From positions 62,001 through 126,000 of the forward strand of contig NZ_FZOF01000017.1 of assembly GCF_900188405.1 (NCBI RefSeq): a DNA stretch of 64,000 nucleotides. Reading direction: 5' to 3'. The first letter of the stretch is position 1. Each line of letters begins with the position of its first letter. The notes below the pieces were generated by a model. That model was not told where the DNA came from and did no database searches. It saw only the letters and a list, made by a program, of their open reading frames with translations. The position numbers were made by a program, and so were the translations under genes. Shown here one piece after another: positions 15,431-25,393 of this stretch. This stretch comes from Actinacidiphila glaucinigra (GTDB lineage: Bacteria > Actinomycetota > Actinomycetes > Streptomycetales > Streptomycetaceae).

Positions 15431-18400
15431 GTGAGACCCCGTTTCCCCCGAAGATGTGCAGCGGCCGCAGCCACAGCCCTGGTCGCCGCTCTCGTGACCC
15501 CCGGAGCGGCGCAGGGCGCCGCTCCCTCGGCTCCGGACGCGAACACGTCCACCGCCGCGGCCGCGGCGCAACGCCCTCCCGCGACGGTCACGTTGATCAC
15601 CGGCGACAAGGTGATGGTGGCGCAGGGGCCGAAGGGCACGGCCCCCGCGGTGCAGGTCGAGCGCGCACCGGGGGCCACGGGCTCGGTGCGTGTCGCCACC
15701 GAGGGCGGGGACACCTACGTGTACCCCTCCGAGGCGATGGCGTACATCGCGACGGGACGCCTGGACAAGCAACTCTTCAACGTCACGCAGCTGATGGCCC
15801 AGGGCTACGACGACGCGCATCTCGGCGCGCTCCCCCTGATCGTCACGCGCACCGAGGGCTCCGCCGCACTCAGGAAGCGAGCGGAACTGCCGGGGGCACA
15901 GACCACGCTCAGTCTCCCCTCCGTCCGCGGTGAGGCGGTCCGCGCCAAGCGGTCGAAGGCCGCCGACTTCTGGTCGGCGCTCACCGGCACCGCGCAGGCA
16001 GCGGGTCAGCCGTCGGCGCGCCTGGCCGCCGAGGAGACAGGGGAGGCCGGGGAGGCACCGCGCTTCTCCGCCGGCGTCGACCAGGTGTGGCTGGACGGCA
16101 AGGCGAAGGCCACGCTCGCCGACACCACGGCGCAGGTCGGGGCGCCCGCCGCCTGGGCCGCGGGCGGCACCGGGGCCGGAGTGCGGGTGGCCGTCCTGGA
16201 CAGCGGGGCGGACACCACCCATCCGGACCTGGTGGACCGCATCGTGGCCACCCGCAGCTTCGTCCCGGGTGACGATGTCATCGACCGCAACGGGCACGGC
16301 ACCCACACGGCGTCCACCGTCGCGGGCACGGGCGCCGCCTCGGGCGGCAAGGAGCAAGGGGTCGCGCCCGGCGCCGACCTGCTGGTGGGCAAGGTCCTCG
16401 GGGACAACGGATCCGGGACGATATCCGGGATCATCGCCGGCATGGAGTGGGCGACGCGGACCGAGCACGCCAAGGTCGTCAGCATGAGCCTGGGCGTCAG
16501 CGGCTGGCACACCCAGGACGATCCGATGAGCCAGGCCGTGAACCGGCTGAGCGCCGAGACCGGCGCGCTCTTCGTCATAGCCGCGGGCAACGACGGGCCG
16601 GGGGCCTACAGCGTCGCCGCGCCGGGGACGGCCGACGCCGCGCTCACCGTGGGCGCGGTCGACGCGTCCGACCACCTCGCCGAGTTCTCCAGCGCCGGAC
16701 CGCGCATGAACGACGACGCCCTCAAGCCCGACATGACCGCCCCCGGAGTGGACGTGCTGGCGGCGCGCTCGCAGTACATGGAGTGGGGCGAGGGCTTCTA
16801 CCGGGTCGACAGCGGCACGTCCATGGCCACGCCCCACGTCGCGGGGGCGGCCGTGCTCCTGGCGCAGAAGCACCCGGGCTGGACGGGACGGCAGATCAAG
16901 GACGCCCTGATGGGCACCAGCGTGCCGACCCCCGGCTACAGCCCCTACGTCGCGGGAACCGGCCGGCTGAACGTGGCGGCCGCGTACGGCCAGGACCAGG
17001 TCGTCGCGACCGGATCGGTCGACGCGGGTCTCGTTCGGTGGTCGCCCGGTACGCAGCGGCAGCCGGTCAAGCGGAAGATCACCTACACCAACACCACCGA
17101 CCGTCCCGTCACGTTGCGGCTCTCCGTCGACCGCGGAGACTCCCCGGCGCAGGCGTTCGCGCTGTCCGCCGACCGCGTGACGGTGCCGGCGAACGGCACG
17201 GCCACCGCGGAGGTCGTGGCGAACGCCCAGGGCCTCGCGGCTGGCCAGTACGCCGCCCGGGTCACGGCGCGCCACGCGGGCGGTGAGGTGCACACGGCGG
17301 TGGGGATCTCCGTCGAGTCCGAGAAGCACGACCTCACCATCCGCCTGAAGGACCGTGACGGCCGGCCCGTGAGCGGCGAGGTCGAGATCAGGAGCGCGGA
17401 CGGCGCGTCCACGTACATGTGGGTCCCCGACGGGTCGCTCACCAGCCGCTGGGCTCCGGGTTCCTACATGGTCTCGTCGTTGGCGGACGTGCAGGGCCTG
17501 GGCGGCCGCCACTCCCTCGGGCTCGCGGTGCTGACGGCCCCCGAGGTCGAGCTCACCGGCGCCCGGGTCGTGGAGCTCGACGCCTCCCGCGCCCGCCAGG
17601 TGAAGGTGGCCACACCCCGGCCGACCAGCGTGGCGAGCAGCAGGATCGACCTGTACCGCTCCTTCACCTCCGCCACGCCCACGCCCGGTGACGGGAACGC
17701 CCTGCGCGAAAGGATCTGGCCCTCGGCGGCCTACGACAGCCTGTGGGCGCTGCCGACCAAGGACAAGGTGAGGAAGGGCAGTTTCGCCTTCACCACCAGG
17801 ATCCGCGCCGAACAGCGGCCGCTGGCGATCACCTACCGGGGGCGCCTTCTCGACGACGCCCTCGTGCAGCCCGGTTCCCGGCCGCTGCGGGACGGCACTT
17901 CCCGTCTGGACGCCGTCTTCGCCGGCAACGGCACGCAGGCCGAGTACGCCGGCGTGTCCGCCCGCGGCCGGGCCGTGGTGATCCGCGGCGGCGGCGCCGT
18001 GACCCCCGCCGATCAGGCGGCGGCCGCGCGTGCCGCCGGTGCGGTGCTGCTCCTGGTGGTCAACGACGGCGAGGGCCGCGGGAGCGACTGGTACGGAGAC
18101 CCGGACAAGGTGACGACCGGGCAGGTCCCGGTCGCCTCGCTGACCCTGGACGAGGGCGAGGCGCTGATCAGGGAGGTCGCCGCCGCGGGCGGTAAGGGCC
18201 TGCGGCTCGCGGTCGAGGCGCATCCGGCGCCCGCGTACCTGTACGACCTTCTCGACCAGCACCTCGGCGGGGTTCCCGCGGATCCCTCCGCCAGGACGGA
18301 GGCCCGCGACCTCGCGCGCGTCGACCTCGACTTCACCCCGCCTCCCGGACGGCGGGTCACCGAGTCCCGGCTGGACTTCCCGTCGTACGACTACGCGCCG

Positions 18401-19225
18401 TACAAGGGGTTCTCGCCCAACGCCCTTCCCGCGGAGGTGGTCGCGCCCGGACGGCGCACCGACTTTGTCACCGCGGGTGTCCAGTGGCAGCAGAACGCCG
18501 GGCTGGACGGCTGGGGCGGTTCGTCGACCGACCTGGTGACCTACCGGCCGGGCAGCGTGCAGAAGGACCGCTGGTTCGGGCCGATCACCCGGCCCCGCAT
18601 GATCACCTCCGATCTGCCGTACCGCGGCGAGAACGCGATGAGCGCCTACATCCAGGGCTTCGGCGACGCGGGGTCGGCGCACAGCGGCGGATCGGGCATG
18701 TACCAGGCGATCTCGTTCTACCAGGGCGACCGGGAGCTGTCCCGGATCGAGGGCTACCCCTGGTTCGGGGTCGGTGACCTGGCGCCCGAGAAGCTCCCGT
18801 ACCGGCTGGTGGTCGACACCAAGGGCGACACCGCGCTCAGCCCCTACTCGACGGCCACCCGCACCGAGTGGCGCTTCACCTCCGGCGCCCCCGAGACCGT
18901 CCAGGCCGTCCCGTTGGTGCAGTTGGACTACGGCACGGACCTGGACGCCGAGGGCAGGGCGGAGCGCAGGACGGAGCTCGCCGTCACCCCGGTCGTGCTC
19001 GGCGGTCAGGCTGCCGGTGACGCGGTCTCCTCGGTGCGGCTGGAGGTGTCCTACGACGACGGGGCCACCTGGCTGCGGCAGGGACTCAAGGAGAAGAAGG
19101 GCACCTGGCAGGCGTCCCTGAACGCGCCGGGCCGCGCGGGCTATGTGTCGATCCGTGTCACCGCCGAGCAGCGCAACGGCGGCGGCGTCACCCAGACCGT
19201 CACCCGGGCCTTCGGCCTGAAGTGA
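15431..19225 (+). CDS. Secreted S8 family serine peptidase (subtilase), 1264 residues
   Basis: GTG start with GGAGG 5 nt upstream. A Sec signal peptide (RRCAAAAATALVAALVTPGA) is followed by a propeptide-like region (TVTLITGDKVMVAQ; YVYPSEAMAYIATG) and the catalytic domain. Triad: D257 (VLDSGAD), H289 (NGHGTHTASTVAG), S464 (SGTSMATPHVAGAA); oxyanion N387 (AAGNDGPG). About 800 residues follow the catalytic domain, with a PA-like insert near 840-920 and beta-rich modules, as in large streptomycete subtilases. An extracellular protease for nutrient release or processing. A strong hairpin ends the gene. The incomplete gene at 62620 encodes a paralogue. Confidence 0.93.
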   Translation: MRPRFPRRCAAAAATALVAALVTPGAAQGAAPSAPDANTSTAAAAAQRPPATVTLITGDKVMVAQGPKGTAPAVQVERAPGATGSVRVATEGGDTYVYPSEAMAYIATGRLDKQLFNVTQLMAQGYDDAHLGALPLIVTRTEGSAALRKRAELPGAQTTLSLPSVRGEAVRAKRSKAADFWSALTGTAQAAGQPSARLAAEETGEAGEAPRFSAGVDQVWLDGKAKATLADTTAQVGAPAAWAAGGTGAGVRVAVLDSGADTTHPDLVDRIVATRSFVPGDDVIDRNGHGTHTASTVAGTGAASGGKEQGVAPGADLLVGKVLGDNGSGTISGIIAGMEWATRTEHAKVVSMSLGVSGWHTQDDPMSQAVNRLSAETGALFVIAAGNDGPGAYSVAAPGTADAALTVGAVDASDHLAEFSSAGPRMNDDALKPDMTAPGVDVLAARSQYMEWGEGFYRVDSGTSMATPHVAGAAVLLAQKHPGWTGRQIKDALMGTSVPTPGYSPYVAGTGRLNVAAAYGQDQVVATGSVDAGLVRWSPGTQRQPVKRKITYTNTTDRPVTLRLSVDRGDSPAQAFALSADRVTVPANGTATAEVVANAQGLAAGQYAARVTARHAGGEVHTAVGISVESEKHDLTIRLKDRDGRPVSGEVEIRSADGASTYMWVPDGSLTSRWAPGSYMVSSLADVQGLGGRHSLGLAVLTAPEVELTGARVVELDASRARQVKVATPRPTSVASSRIDLYRSFTSATPTPGDGNALRERIWPSAAYDSLWALPTKDKVRKGSFAFTTRIRAEQRPLAITYRGRLLDDALVQPGSRPLRDGTSRLDAVFAGNGTQAEYAGVSARGRAVVIRGGGAVTPADQAAAARAAGAVLLLVVNDGEGRGSDWYGDPDKVTTGQVPVASLTLDEGEALIREVAAAGGKGLRLAVEAHPAPAYLYDLLDQHLGGVPADPSARTEARDLARVDLDFTPPPGRRVTESRLDFPSYDYAPYKGFSPNALPAEVVAPGRRTDFVTAGVQWQQNAGLDGWGGSSTDLVTYRPGSVQKDRWFGPITRPRMITSDLPYRGENAMSAYIQGFGDAGSAHSGGSGMYQAISFYQGDRELSRIEGYPWFGVGDLAPEKLPYRLVVDTKGDTALSPYSTATRTEWRFTSGAPETVQAVPLVQLDYGTDLDAEGRAERRTELAVTPVVLGGQAAGDAVSSVRLEVSYDDGATWLRQGLKEKKGTWQASLNAPGRAGYVSIRVTAEQRNGGGVTQTVTRAFGLK

Positions 19226-19233
19226 CACCGTGA

Positions 19234-19275
19234 GGGGCCGGTGCCCGGTACGACCACGTACCGGGCACCGGCCCC
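19234..19275 (+). terminator. Strong intrinsic terminator of the subtilase gene
   Basis: A perfect 18-bp stem (19234-19251 with 19258-19275) with a 6-nt loop begins 8 nt after the stop codon. Confidence 0.9.
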
Positions 19276-19685
19276 TTCGCGTTTCCGTAGCCAGCGATCT
19301 TGCGTAGAGCACTCAATAAATTGCGTTGCCTCCGTGCGCGCCGCCCATCGGCGCCGCCCCACCCATGGGCCACCCGAAGGAACTGCCTGGTGCTATGCCG
19401 CCGGCGCGTACGGCTCGCCGCACGCAAGCGCTCCGCAAGCAGCGCAAGCACCGAGAGCCCTCAACTGCGCCCGGATTACAAGCTGTTGACAAACCCGAGA
19501 CGTCCGAGAAACCTAATGACGCGCTTTCCGCAAGAAGTTGACTGCCTTACTCAATTGGCGTGCATGGCCGGCTCTCGTGTCGGGACGGCACCCTTCGGTC
19601 CCTGCTTCCCGCGCTTCCCGTGCTCCCCCTGGTTCCTCCTCGCCCGCCCGCCGCGCGCCCCGCCCCCCACGGAATAGAGGACCCC
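19276..19685 (+). promoter_or_regulatory. Long leader/promoter region of the GH87 gene
   Basis: No credible gene; the open frames lack starts with ribosome-binding sites. The stretch around 19480-19560 is AT-richer. TTGACA at 19486-19491 and TTGACT at 19538-19543 are good -35 candidates, but no matching -10 is clear. GAGG lies 7 nt before the ATG at 19686. Confidence 0.4.
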
Positions 19686-22600
19686 ATGCGTTGGAGACCC
19701 CTCGGCCGACGGTCGCTTTCCGCCGCCGCCCTGGCCGGGCTCATGACCCTCGCGCTGTTGCCGATGTCCGCCCCCGCACTGGCAGCCCCCACGGCCTCGG
19801 ACGCTGCCGCCGCCGACGTCAACCTCGCCCTCGGCCGCCCCGCCACCGCGAGCGGCTCCCACGGCGAGTACCCGGCCGGGAACACCACCGACGGCACCCA
19901 GGCCTCCTACTGGGAGGGCCCGGCCGGCTCTTTCCCCCAGTGGGTGCAGGTCGACCTCGGCGCGACCCGCAGCGTCGACCGGATCGTGCTCAAGCTGCCC
20001 TCCGGATGGGAGACCCGGACCGAGACGCTCTCCCTGCAGGGCAGCACCAACGGCTCCTCGTTCAGCACGCTCGCCGCCTCGGCCGGACGGGTGTTCAACC
20101 CGGCGCAGGCCAACACCGTCACCGTGGATCTGGCCACCCCCTCCGACGCCCGGTACGTCCGCGTCAACGTCACCGGCAACACCGGCTGGGGCGCGGCGCA
20201 GTTGTCGGAGCTGGAGGTGTACGGCGAGGAGGGCGGCCCGACCGACCCTCCGCCCACCGGCACCAACCTGGCGCGCAACAAGCCGGTCGAGGCCACCTCG
20301 TCGGTGCACAACTTCGTCGCCGCCAACGCGACCGACGACTCCACCTCCACCTACTGGGAGGCCGCCGGCCACCCGGCGGACCTCACCGTCAAGCTCGGCT
20401 CGGCCGCGGACGTCACCGGCGTCGTGGTCAAGCTCAACCCCGACCCGGCGTGGGGGGCCCGCACCCAGGCCGTCCAGGTGCTGGGCCGCGCGCCGTCCGG
20501 GACCGGATTCACCTCGCTGCGCGACCGCGCCGACTACTCCTTCAGCCCCGGCACGGGCAACGCGGTGACCATCCCGGTCAGCGGGCGCTGGGAGGACGTA
20601 CGGCTGCGGTTCTTCGCCAACTCCGGCGCGCCCGGCGGTCAGGTCGCGGAGTTCCAGGTCGTCGGCACCGCCGCGCCCGCTCCCGACCTCACCGTCACGG
20701 GCCTGAGCTGGTCACCGGCGACCCCGTCCGAGCGGGACGCGGTCACCGTGAACACCGGGGTCCGCAACGCGGGCACCGCACGCTCCGCGGCGACGACCGT
20801 GGACGTGAGCGTGGAGGGCACGGCCGCCGGTTCCGCCTCGGTGCCCGCCCTCGACCCGGGCGAGTCCGCCACCGTCGCCGTCTCCACCGGCACCCGCGCG
20901 GCGGGAAGTTACGCCGTCTCCGCGGTCGTCGACCCGCGCAACACGGTGGCCGAGCTGGACGACAGCAACAACAGCCGCAACGCCGCGGACCGGCTGGTCG
21001 TCAGCCAGGCCCCGGGGCCGGACCTCGAGGTCACCGGCATCACCACCGACCCGTCCAATCCGGCCGTGGGTTCGTCCGTCTCCTTCACCGTCGCCGTGCA
21101 CAACCGCGGTACGACGGCCGCGGCGGCGGGTTCGGTGACCCGGCTGCAGGCCGGCTCCACCACGCTGAACGGCACGACCGGCCAGGTCGCGGCGGGCGCG
21201 ACGGTGAACGTCGCGATCAGCGGCACCTGGACGGCGACCGCCGGCGGCGCCACCCTCACGGCCACCGCGGACGCCACCGGGGTGGTCACCGAGACCAACG
21301 AGAACAACAACGTGCTGGCCAAGCCCCTCGTCGTCGGGCGCGGCGCGGCCGTGCCGTACACCGAGTACGAGGCGGAGAACGGCCGCTACCAGGGCACCCT
21401 GCTGACGGCCGACGCCAAGCGGACCTTCGGGCACACCAACTTCGCGACCGAGTCGTCGGGCCGCAAGTCCGTCCGGCTGGACTCCGGCGGCCAGTACGTC
21501 GAGTTCACCTCCACCACCTCCACCAACTCCATCGTGGTCCGCAACTCCATCCCCGACGCCGCGGGCGGCGGCGGATCGGACGCCACGATCAGCCTCTACG
21601 CCGACGGCGCCTTCGTGCAGAAGCTGTCGCTGTCCTCCAAGCACAGCTGGCTGTACGGCAGCACCGACGACCCGGAGGGGCTGACCAACCGGCCCGGCGG
21701 CGACGCACGGCGACTGTTCGACGAGTCGCACGCGCTGCTGTCGCGCACGTACCCGCAGGGCACCACGTTCCGGCTGCAGCGTGACGCGGGAGACTCGGCG
21801 GCCTACTACGTCATCGACCTGATCGACCTGGAGCAGGTCGCTCCCGCGCTGAGCAAGCCGGCCAACTGCGCCTCGATCACCGAGTACGGGGCCGTCCCCG
21901 GCGACGGGCTCGACGACACCGACGCCATCCAGCGGGCGGTCACCGCCGACCAGAACGGCCAGATCCCCTGCGTGTGGATCCCGGCCGGGCAGTGGCGCCA
22001 GGAGCAGAAGATCCTCACCGACGACCCGCAGAACCGGGGCCAGTACAACCAGGTGGGCATCCGGGACGTCACCATCCGCGGCGCGGGCATGTGGCACTCC
22101 CAGCTCTACACCCTGACCCCGCCGCAGAACGCCGGGGGCATCAACCACCCGCACGAGGGCAACTTCGGCTTCGACATCGACCACAACACCCAGATCTCCG
22201 ACATCGCCATCTTCGGCTCGGGCACGATCCGCGGCGGCGACGGCAACGCCGAGGGCGGCGTCGGCCTCAACGGGCGCTTCGGCAAGGACACGAAGATCAC
22301 CAACGTCTGGATCGAGCACGCCAACGTCGGCGTCTGGGCCGGCCGGGACTACTCCAACATCCCCGAGCTGTGGGGGCCCGGCGACGGGCTGGAGTTCACG
22401 GGGGTGCGGATCCGCAACACCTACGCCGACGGCATCAACTTCGCCAACGGCACCCGCAACTCCACCGTCTTCAACTCCTCGTTCCGCAACACCGGCGACG
22501 ACGCCCTGGCGGTGTGGGCCAGCAAGTACGTCAAGGACACCTCCGTCGACGTCGGCCACGACAACCACTTCCGCAACAACACGATCCAGCTGCCCTGGCG

Positions 22601-23117
22601 CGCCAACGGCATCGCGGTCTACGGCGGCTACGGCAACACCATCGAGAACAACATCGTCTCCGACACGATGAACTACCCGGGCATCATGCTCGCGACCGAC
22701 CACGACCCGATCCCCTTCTCCGGTCAGACCCTCATCTCGGGCAACGCCCTGTACCGGACGGGCGGCGCGTTCTGGGGCGAGGCGCAGGAGTTCGGCGCCA
22801 TCACGCTCTTCGCGCAGGCCACCGACATCCCGGGGGTCACCATCCGGGACACCGAGATCCACGACTCGACCTACGACGGCATCCAGTTCAAGACGGGCGG
22901 CGGCTCCATGCCCGGTGTGAAGGTCACCAATGTCCGCATCGACAAGTCCGTGGGCGGCTCCGGCATCCTCGCGATGAGCGGTGCCCGCGGCAGCGCCACC
23001 CTGACCGACGTCACGATCACGAACTCGGCCCAGGGTGACGTGCTGATCGAGCCCGGCTCGCAGTTCACCATCGCCGGCTCACCGAACGGCGCGTCGGCGG
23101 CGCGCAGGTCCCACTGA
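19686..23117 (+). CDS. Secreted multidomain GH87-type alpha-1,3-glucanase (mutanase/mycodextranase)
   Basis: 1143 residues. Signal peptide to about 35. Two discoidin (F5/8 C)-type sugar-binding modules at about 40-180 (NLALGRPATASGSHGEYPAG) and 190-335 (NLARNKPVEATSSVHNFVAA). Two CARDB-like repeats at about 340-560 and a CBM6-like module at about 565-710 (YTEYEAENGRYQGTLL). A right-handed beta-helix fills about 720-1143. In the helix D915 (YADGINF) and D938-D939 (RNTGDDALAVW) have the 0/+23/+24 spacing that I recall for the catalytic aspartates of characterised GH87 alpha-1,3-glucanases. The likely substrate is fungal or bacterial alpha-1,3-glucan outside the cell. Start chosen at the signal peptide, with GAGG upstream. 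Confidence 0.8.
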   Translation: MRWRPLGRRSLSAAALAGLMTLALLPMSAPALAAPTASDAAAADVNLALGRPATASGSHGEYPAGNTTDGTQASYWEGPAGSFPQWVQVDLGATRSVDRIVLKLPSGWETRTETLSLQGSTNGSSFSTLAASAGRVFNPAQANTVTVDLATPSDARYVRVNVTGNTGWGAAQLSELEVYGEEGGPTDPPPTGTNLARNKPVEATSSVHNFVAANATDDSTSTYWEAAGHPADLTVKLGSAADVTGVVVKLNPDPAWGARTQAVQVLGRAPSGTGFTSLRDRADYSFSPGTGNAVTIPVSGRWEDVRLRFFANSGAPGGQVAEFQVVGTAAPAPDLTVTGLSWSPATPSERDAVTVNTGVRNAGTARSAATTVDVSVEGTAAGSASVPALDPGESATVAVSTGTRAAGSYAVSAVVDPRNTVAELDDSNNSRNAADRLVVSQAPGPDLEVTGITTDPSNPAVGSSVSFTVAVHNRGTTAAAAGSVTRLQAGSTTLNGTTGQVAAGATVNVAISGTWTATAGGATLTATADATGVVTETNENNNVLAKPLVVGRGAAVPYTEYEAENGRYQGTLLTADAKRTFGHTNFATESSGRKSVRLDSGGQYVEFTSTTSTNSIVVRNSIPDAAGGGGSDATISLYADGAFVQKLSLSSKHSWLYGSTDDPEGLTNRPGGDARRLFDESHALLSRTYPQGTTFRLQRDAGDSAAYYVIDLIDLEQVAPALSKPANCASITEYGAVPGDGLDDTDAIQRAVTADQNGQIPCVWIPAGQWRQEQKILTDDPQNRGQYNQVGIRDVTIRGAGMWHSQLYTLTPPQNAGGINHPHEGNFGFDIDHNTQISDIAIFGSGTIRGGDGNAEGGVGLNGRFGKDTKITNVWIEHANVGVWAGRDYSNIPELWGPGDGLEFTGVRIRNTYADGINFANGTRNSTVFNSSFRNTGDDALAVWASKYVKDTSVDVGHDNHFRNNTIQLPWRANGIAVYGGYGNTIENNIVSDTMNYPGIMLATDHDPIPFSGQTLISGNALYRTGGAFWGEAQEFGAITLFAQATDIPGVTIRDTEIHDSTYDGIQFKTGGGSMPGVKVTNVRIDKSVGGSGILAMSGARGSATLTDVTITNSAQGDVLIEPGSQFTIAGSPNGASAARRSH

Positions 23118-23123
23118 GAACGG

Positions 23124-23156
23124 CGGGGTCCCCGGCTCACCACGAGCCGGGGCCCC
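23124..23156 (+). terminator. Terminator of GH87 gene
   Basis: CCCCGGCTC-accac-GAGCCGGGG with outer GGGG/CCCC pairs beyond one mismatch, directly after the stop codon. Confidence 0.8.
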
Positions 23157-23162
23157 CGTACG

Positions 23163-23193
23163 CCGCCGTACCGCACGCCGTGCGGTGCGGCGG
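23163..23193. terminator. Second hairpin, probably ending the opposing MFS gene
   Basis: A 14-bp stem with one G-T wobble (23163-23176 with 23180-23193) and a 3-nt loop, next to the stop of the minus-strand transporter. Confidence 0.65.
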
Positions 23194-23194
23194 T

Positions 23195-24649
23195 TCAGCC
23201 GGCCGGGGCCGCCTTGCTGAGCTCCGGGGCGGGCGCGGCCTCCGCGTCACCCGACGCGGCACGGGCGGCGGGGATGGCGGCGGCGATGAGCGCGGCGAGC
23301 AGCGCGATGCCGCAGCCGATCACCAGGCCCGTGCGGAAGCCGCTCTCGGAGGTGAACGTGTAGCCGCCCGCGGTCGTGGTCATCTGGGAGAGGACGACGC
23401 CGATCACGGCGGCGCCCACCGAGGTGCCGAGCGAACGCATCAGGGCGTTGAAGCCGTTGGCGGCGGCGGTCTCCGACAGCGGGACCGAACCCATGATCAG
23501 GGCCGGCATCGAACCGTACGCGAGTCCCACGCCGCTGTTGACGACCATGACCGCCAGCATCAGGCCCCAGGCTGTGCCCGTCAGCGCCAGCGACAATCCG
23601 TACCCGGCGGCGAGGACCACGGCGCCGCAGATCAGCGTGAACTTGGGGCCGCGGGAGTTGGTCAGCTTCCCGCCGAGGGGCGAGACGATCATCATCATGA
23701 TGCCGCCCGGCAGGAGCCACAGACCCGCCGCCAGCATGGACTGGCCGAGGCCGTAGCCGGTCGCCTTCGGGAACTGCAGCAGCTGGGGGACGACCAGCAT
23801 CCCTGCGTACATGCCGAAGCCCACGAAGACCGAGGCCACGTTGGTGATCAGCACCCTGGGCCGGGCGGTGGTGCGCAGGTCGACCAGCGGGTCGCGGGTG
23901 CGCAGCTCCCACCATCCCCACGCGCCGAGGACGACGACGGCGGCACCGAACAGGCCGAGCGTGGTCGCCGACCCCCAGCCCCAGTCGGCGCCCTTGGAGA
24001 CGGCCAGCAGCAGGCAGACCAGTCCGGCGCCCAGGCCGAGCGCGCCGGGCACGTCGAAGCGCTGGCCCCTGGCCCCGGCGGGAACCTCGGGGATGAAGAA
24101 CCAGATCAGCACCGCGACGACGGCGGCCAGGCCCGCGGAGCCCCAGAACAGCACGCGCCAGTCGGCGTACTGGGCGATGGCCGCGGCGATCGGCAGGCCC
24201 AGGCCGCCGCCGATGCCCATGGAGGCGCTGACCAGGGCGATGGAGGAGCTGAGCTTCTCCGCGGGGACCACGTCGCGGAGCAGGGCGATGCCCAGCGGCA
24301 CCATGCCCATGCCCATGCCCTGCAGACCGCGTCCGACGATCATCGGCACGACGGACGACGACAGGGCGCACACCACCGAGCCCGCGATGAGCGGCACGGA
24401 GCAGACCACCAGCATGCGGCGCTTGCCAACCAGGTCGCCGAGGCGCCCGAAGACGGGCACGCACACGGCCGCCACCAGGAGGGTGGCGGTGATCACCCAG
24501 GCGGCGTTCGAGGACGAGGTGTGCAGGATCTGCGGCAGCTCCGTCAGCAGCGGGGTGACCAGTGTCTGCATGATCGCGGCGGTGATGCCGGCGAGGGCCA
24601 GCGTGGCGACCACGCCCCCGGCACGTGCTGTGGGTTGTGGGGCGTTCAT
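23195..24649 (-). CDS. MFS drug/H+ antiporter of the DHA2 (14-TM) type
   Basis: 484 residues, about 14 membrane segments. Diagnostic motifs: RLGDLVGKRRMLV in the first cytoplasmic loop and the SSSIALVSASMGIGGGLGLP block of 14-TM antiporters. Members expel drugs, dyes or the host's own antibiotics. ATG 24647-24649 has GAGGAG 8 nt upstream. It is divergent from a MarR gene with tandem operator-like repeats in the shared gap, the usual repressor/pump arrangement. Confidence 0.9.
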   Translation of the reverse strand: MNAPQPTARAGGVVATLALAGITAAIMQTLVTPLLTELPQILHTSSSNAAWVITATLLVAAVCVPVFGRLGDLVGKRRMLVVCSVPLIAGSVVCALSSSVVPMIVGRGLQGMGMGMVPLGIALLRDVVPAEKLSSSIALVSASMGIGGGLGLPIAAAIAQYADWRVLFWGSAGLAAVVAVLIWFFIPEVPAGARGQRFDVPGALGLGAGLVCLLLAVSKGADWGWGSATTLGLFGAAVVVLGAWGWWELRTRDPLVDLRTTARPRVLITNVASVFVGFGMYAGMLVVPQLLQFPKATGYGLGQSMLAAGLWLLPGGIMMMIVSPLGGKLTNSRGPKFTLICGAVVLAAGYGLSLALTGTAWGLMLAVMVVNSGVGLAYGSMPALIMGSVPLSETAAANGFNALMRSLGTSVGAAVIGVVLSQMTTTAGGYTFTSESGFRTGLVIGCGIALLAALIAAAIPAARAASGDAEAAPAPELSKAAPAG

Positions 24650-24690
24650 GACGGCACTCCTCGCCTGGCGGTCGTACGTTCGGGGTCGAT

Positions 24691-24723
24691 GTGCATCGTA
24701 CATAGGAAGTGCATCGCGCACAT
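24691..24723. promoter_or_regulatory. Candidate MarR operators
   Basis: GTGCATCGTACAT (24691-24703) is repeated 18 bp on as GTGCATCGCGCACAT (24709-24723). Each copy is itself partly palindromic, and the second contains GTGC-atcgc-GCAC. They lie between the divergent pump and MarR genes. Confidence 0.5.
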
Positions 24724-24814
24724 GATGTGGCTGGTGCACGCCCTGTGCGAGGATGGCAGCGGGCGCCGAGGACGCACACCGGCGGCCCGGTGAACGGCAG
24801 GAGGCGGAAGGCAC

Positions 24815-25255
24815 ATGGGCAGGTCCACCCACGACGTCGAGTACGAGCAGATGCTCCTCAGCCGCCACGAACTGCTGCGCCACAGGTCCGGCGCCCTGGA
24901 CCGCAGCGCCTACATCCTCCTCAGCCGGATCCGGGTCCAGGGGCCGATGTCGATCGGCGAGCTGAGCGAGGCCTTCGCACTCGACACCTCCACCCTCAAC
25001 CGGCAGACCGCCGCGGCCATGCGCGCCGGCCTCGTGGAGCGCATCCCCGACCCCGAGGGCGGGATGGCCCGCAAGTTCCGCATCACCGCACAGGGCGCCC
25101 GGATGCTCGACGAGGAGCGGGACGCCATCATCGGCGGCCTGGACAAGGTCATGGCCGACTGGCCGGACCAGGACATCGCCGCCTTCGCGGGCTACCTCAG
25201 GCGCTTCAACACCGACATCGAACGCCTCGCCGGACGGCCCTGGCCCCGCCCCTGA
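24815..25255 (+). CDS. MarR family transcriptional regulator
   Basis: 146 residues with a winged-helix core: DRSAYILLSRIRVQGPMSIG, helix 3-4 region LSEAFALDTSTLNRQTAAAM, and the wing ERIPDPEGGMARKFRITAQG. ATG 24815 with GGAGG upstream. It most likely represses the divergent DHA2 pump and itself, released by a small phenolic or drug ligand; this follows from arrangement and family, not direct evidence. Confidence 0.9.
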   Translation: MGRSTHDVEYEQMLLSRHELLRHRSGALDRSAYILLSRIRVQGPMSIGELSEAFALDTSTLNRQTAAAMRAGLVERIPDPEGGMARKFRITAQGARMLDEERDAIIGGLDKVMADWPDQDIAAFAGYLRRFNTDIERLAGRPWPRP

Positions 25256-25297
25256 ACCGGCACAGCCGATCACCACAGCTGACTTCCATAAATAAAT

Positions 25298-25313
25298 TCA
25301 GGTGTTAGCCTGA
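25298..25313 (+). promoter_or_regulatory. Inverted repeat upstream of SDR gene
   Basis: TCAGG-tgttag-CCTGA follows the AT-rich stretch CATAAATAAAT. It is a likely operator or promoter element for the SDR gene 80 nt downstream. Confidence 0.4.
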
Positions 25314-25316
25314 GTG

Positions 25317-25338
25317 CGCGGGCCTGCGAAGGCCCGCG
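25317..25338 (+). terminator. Hairpin with GCGA tetraloop
   Basis: A 9-bp stem (25317-25325 with 25330-25338) closed by a GNRA-type GCGA loop and followed by TTGTC. It may end MarR transcription or lie in the SDR leader. Confidence 0.5.
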
Positions 25339-25393
25339 TTGTCGAGCTGTGCACGGAGCCCCGCCGAGAGGGCGTGTCGCAAAGGAAGTCCGT

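Noticed and set aside
15374..19312. A 1312-codon open frame antisense to the subtilase
   Set aside because: Low-complexity Arg/Gly/Val product, no start signals; shadow of the real gene.
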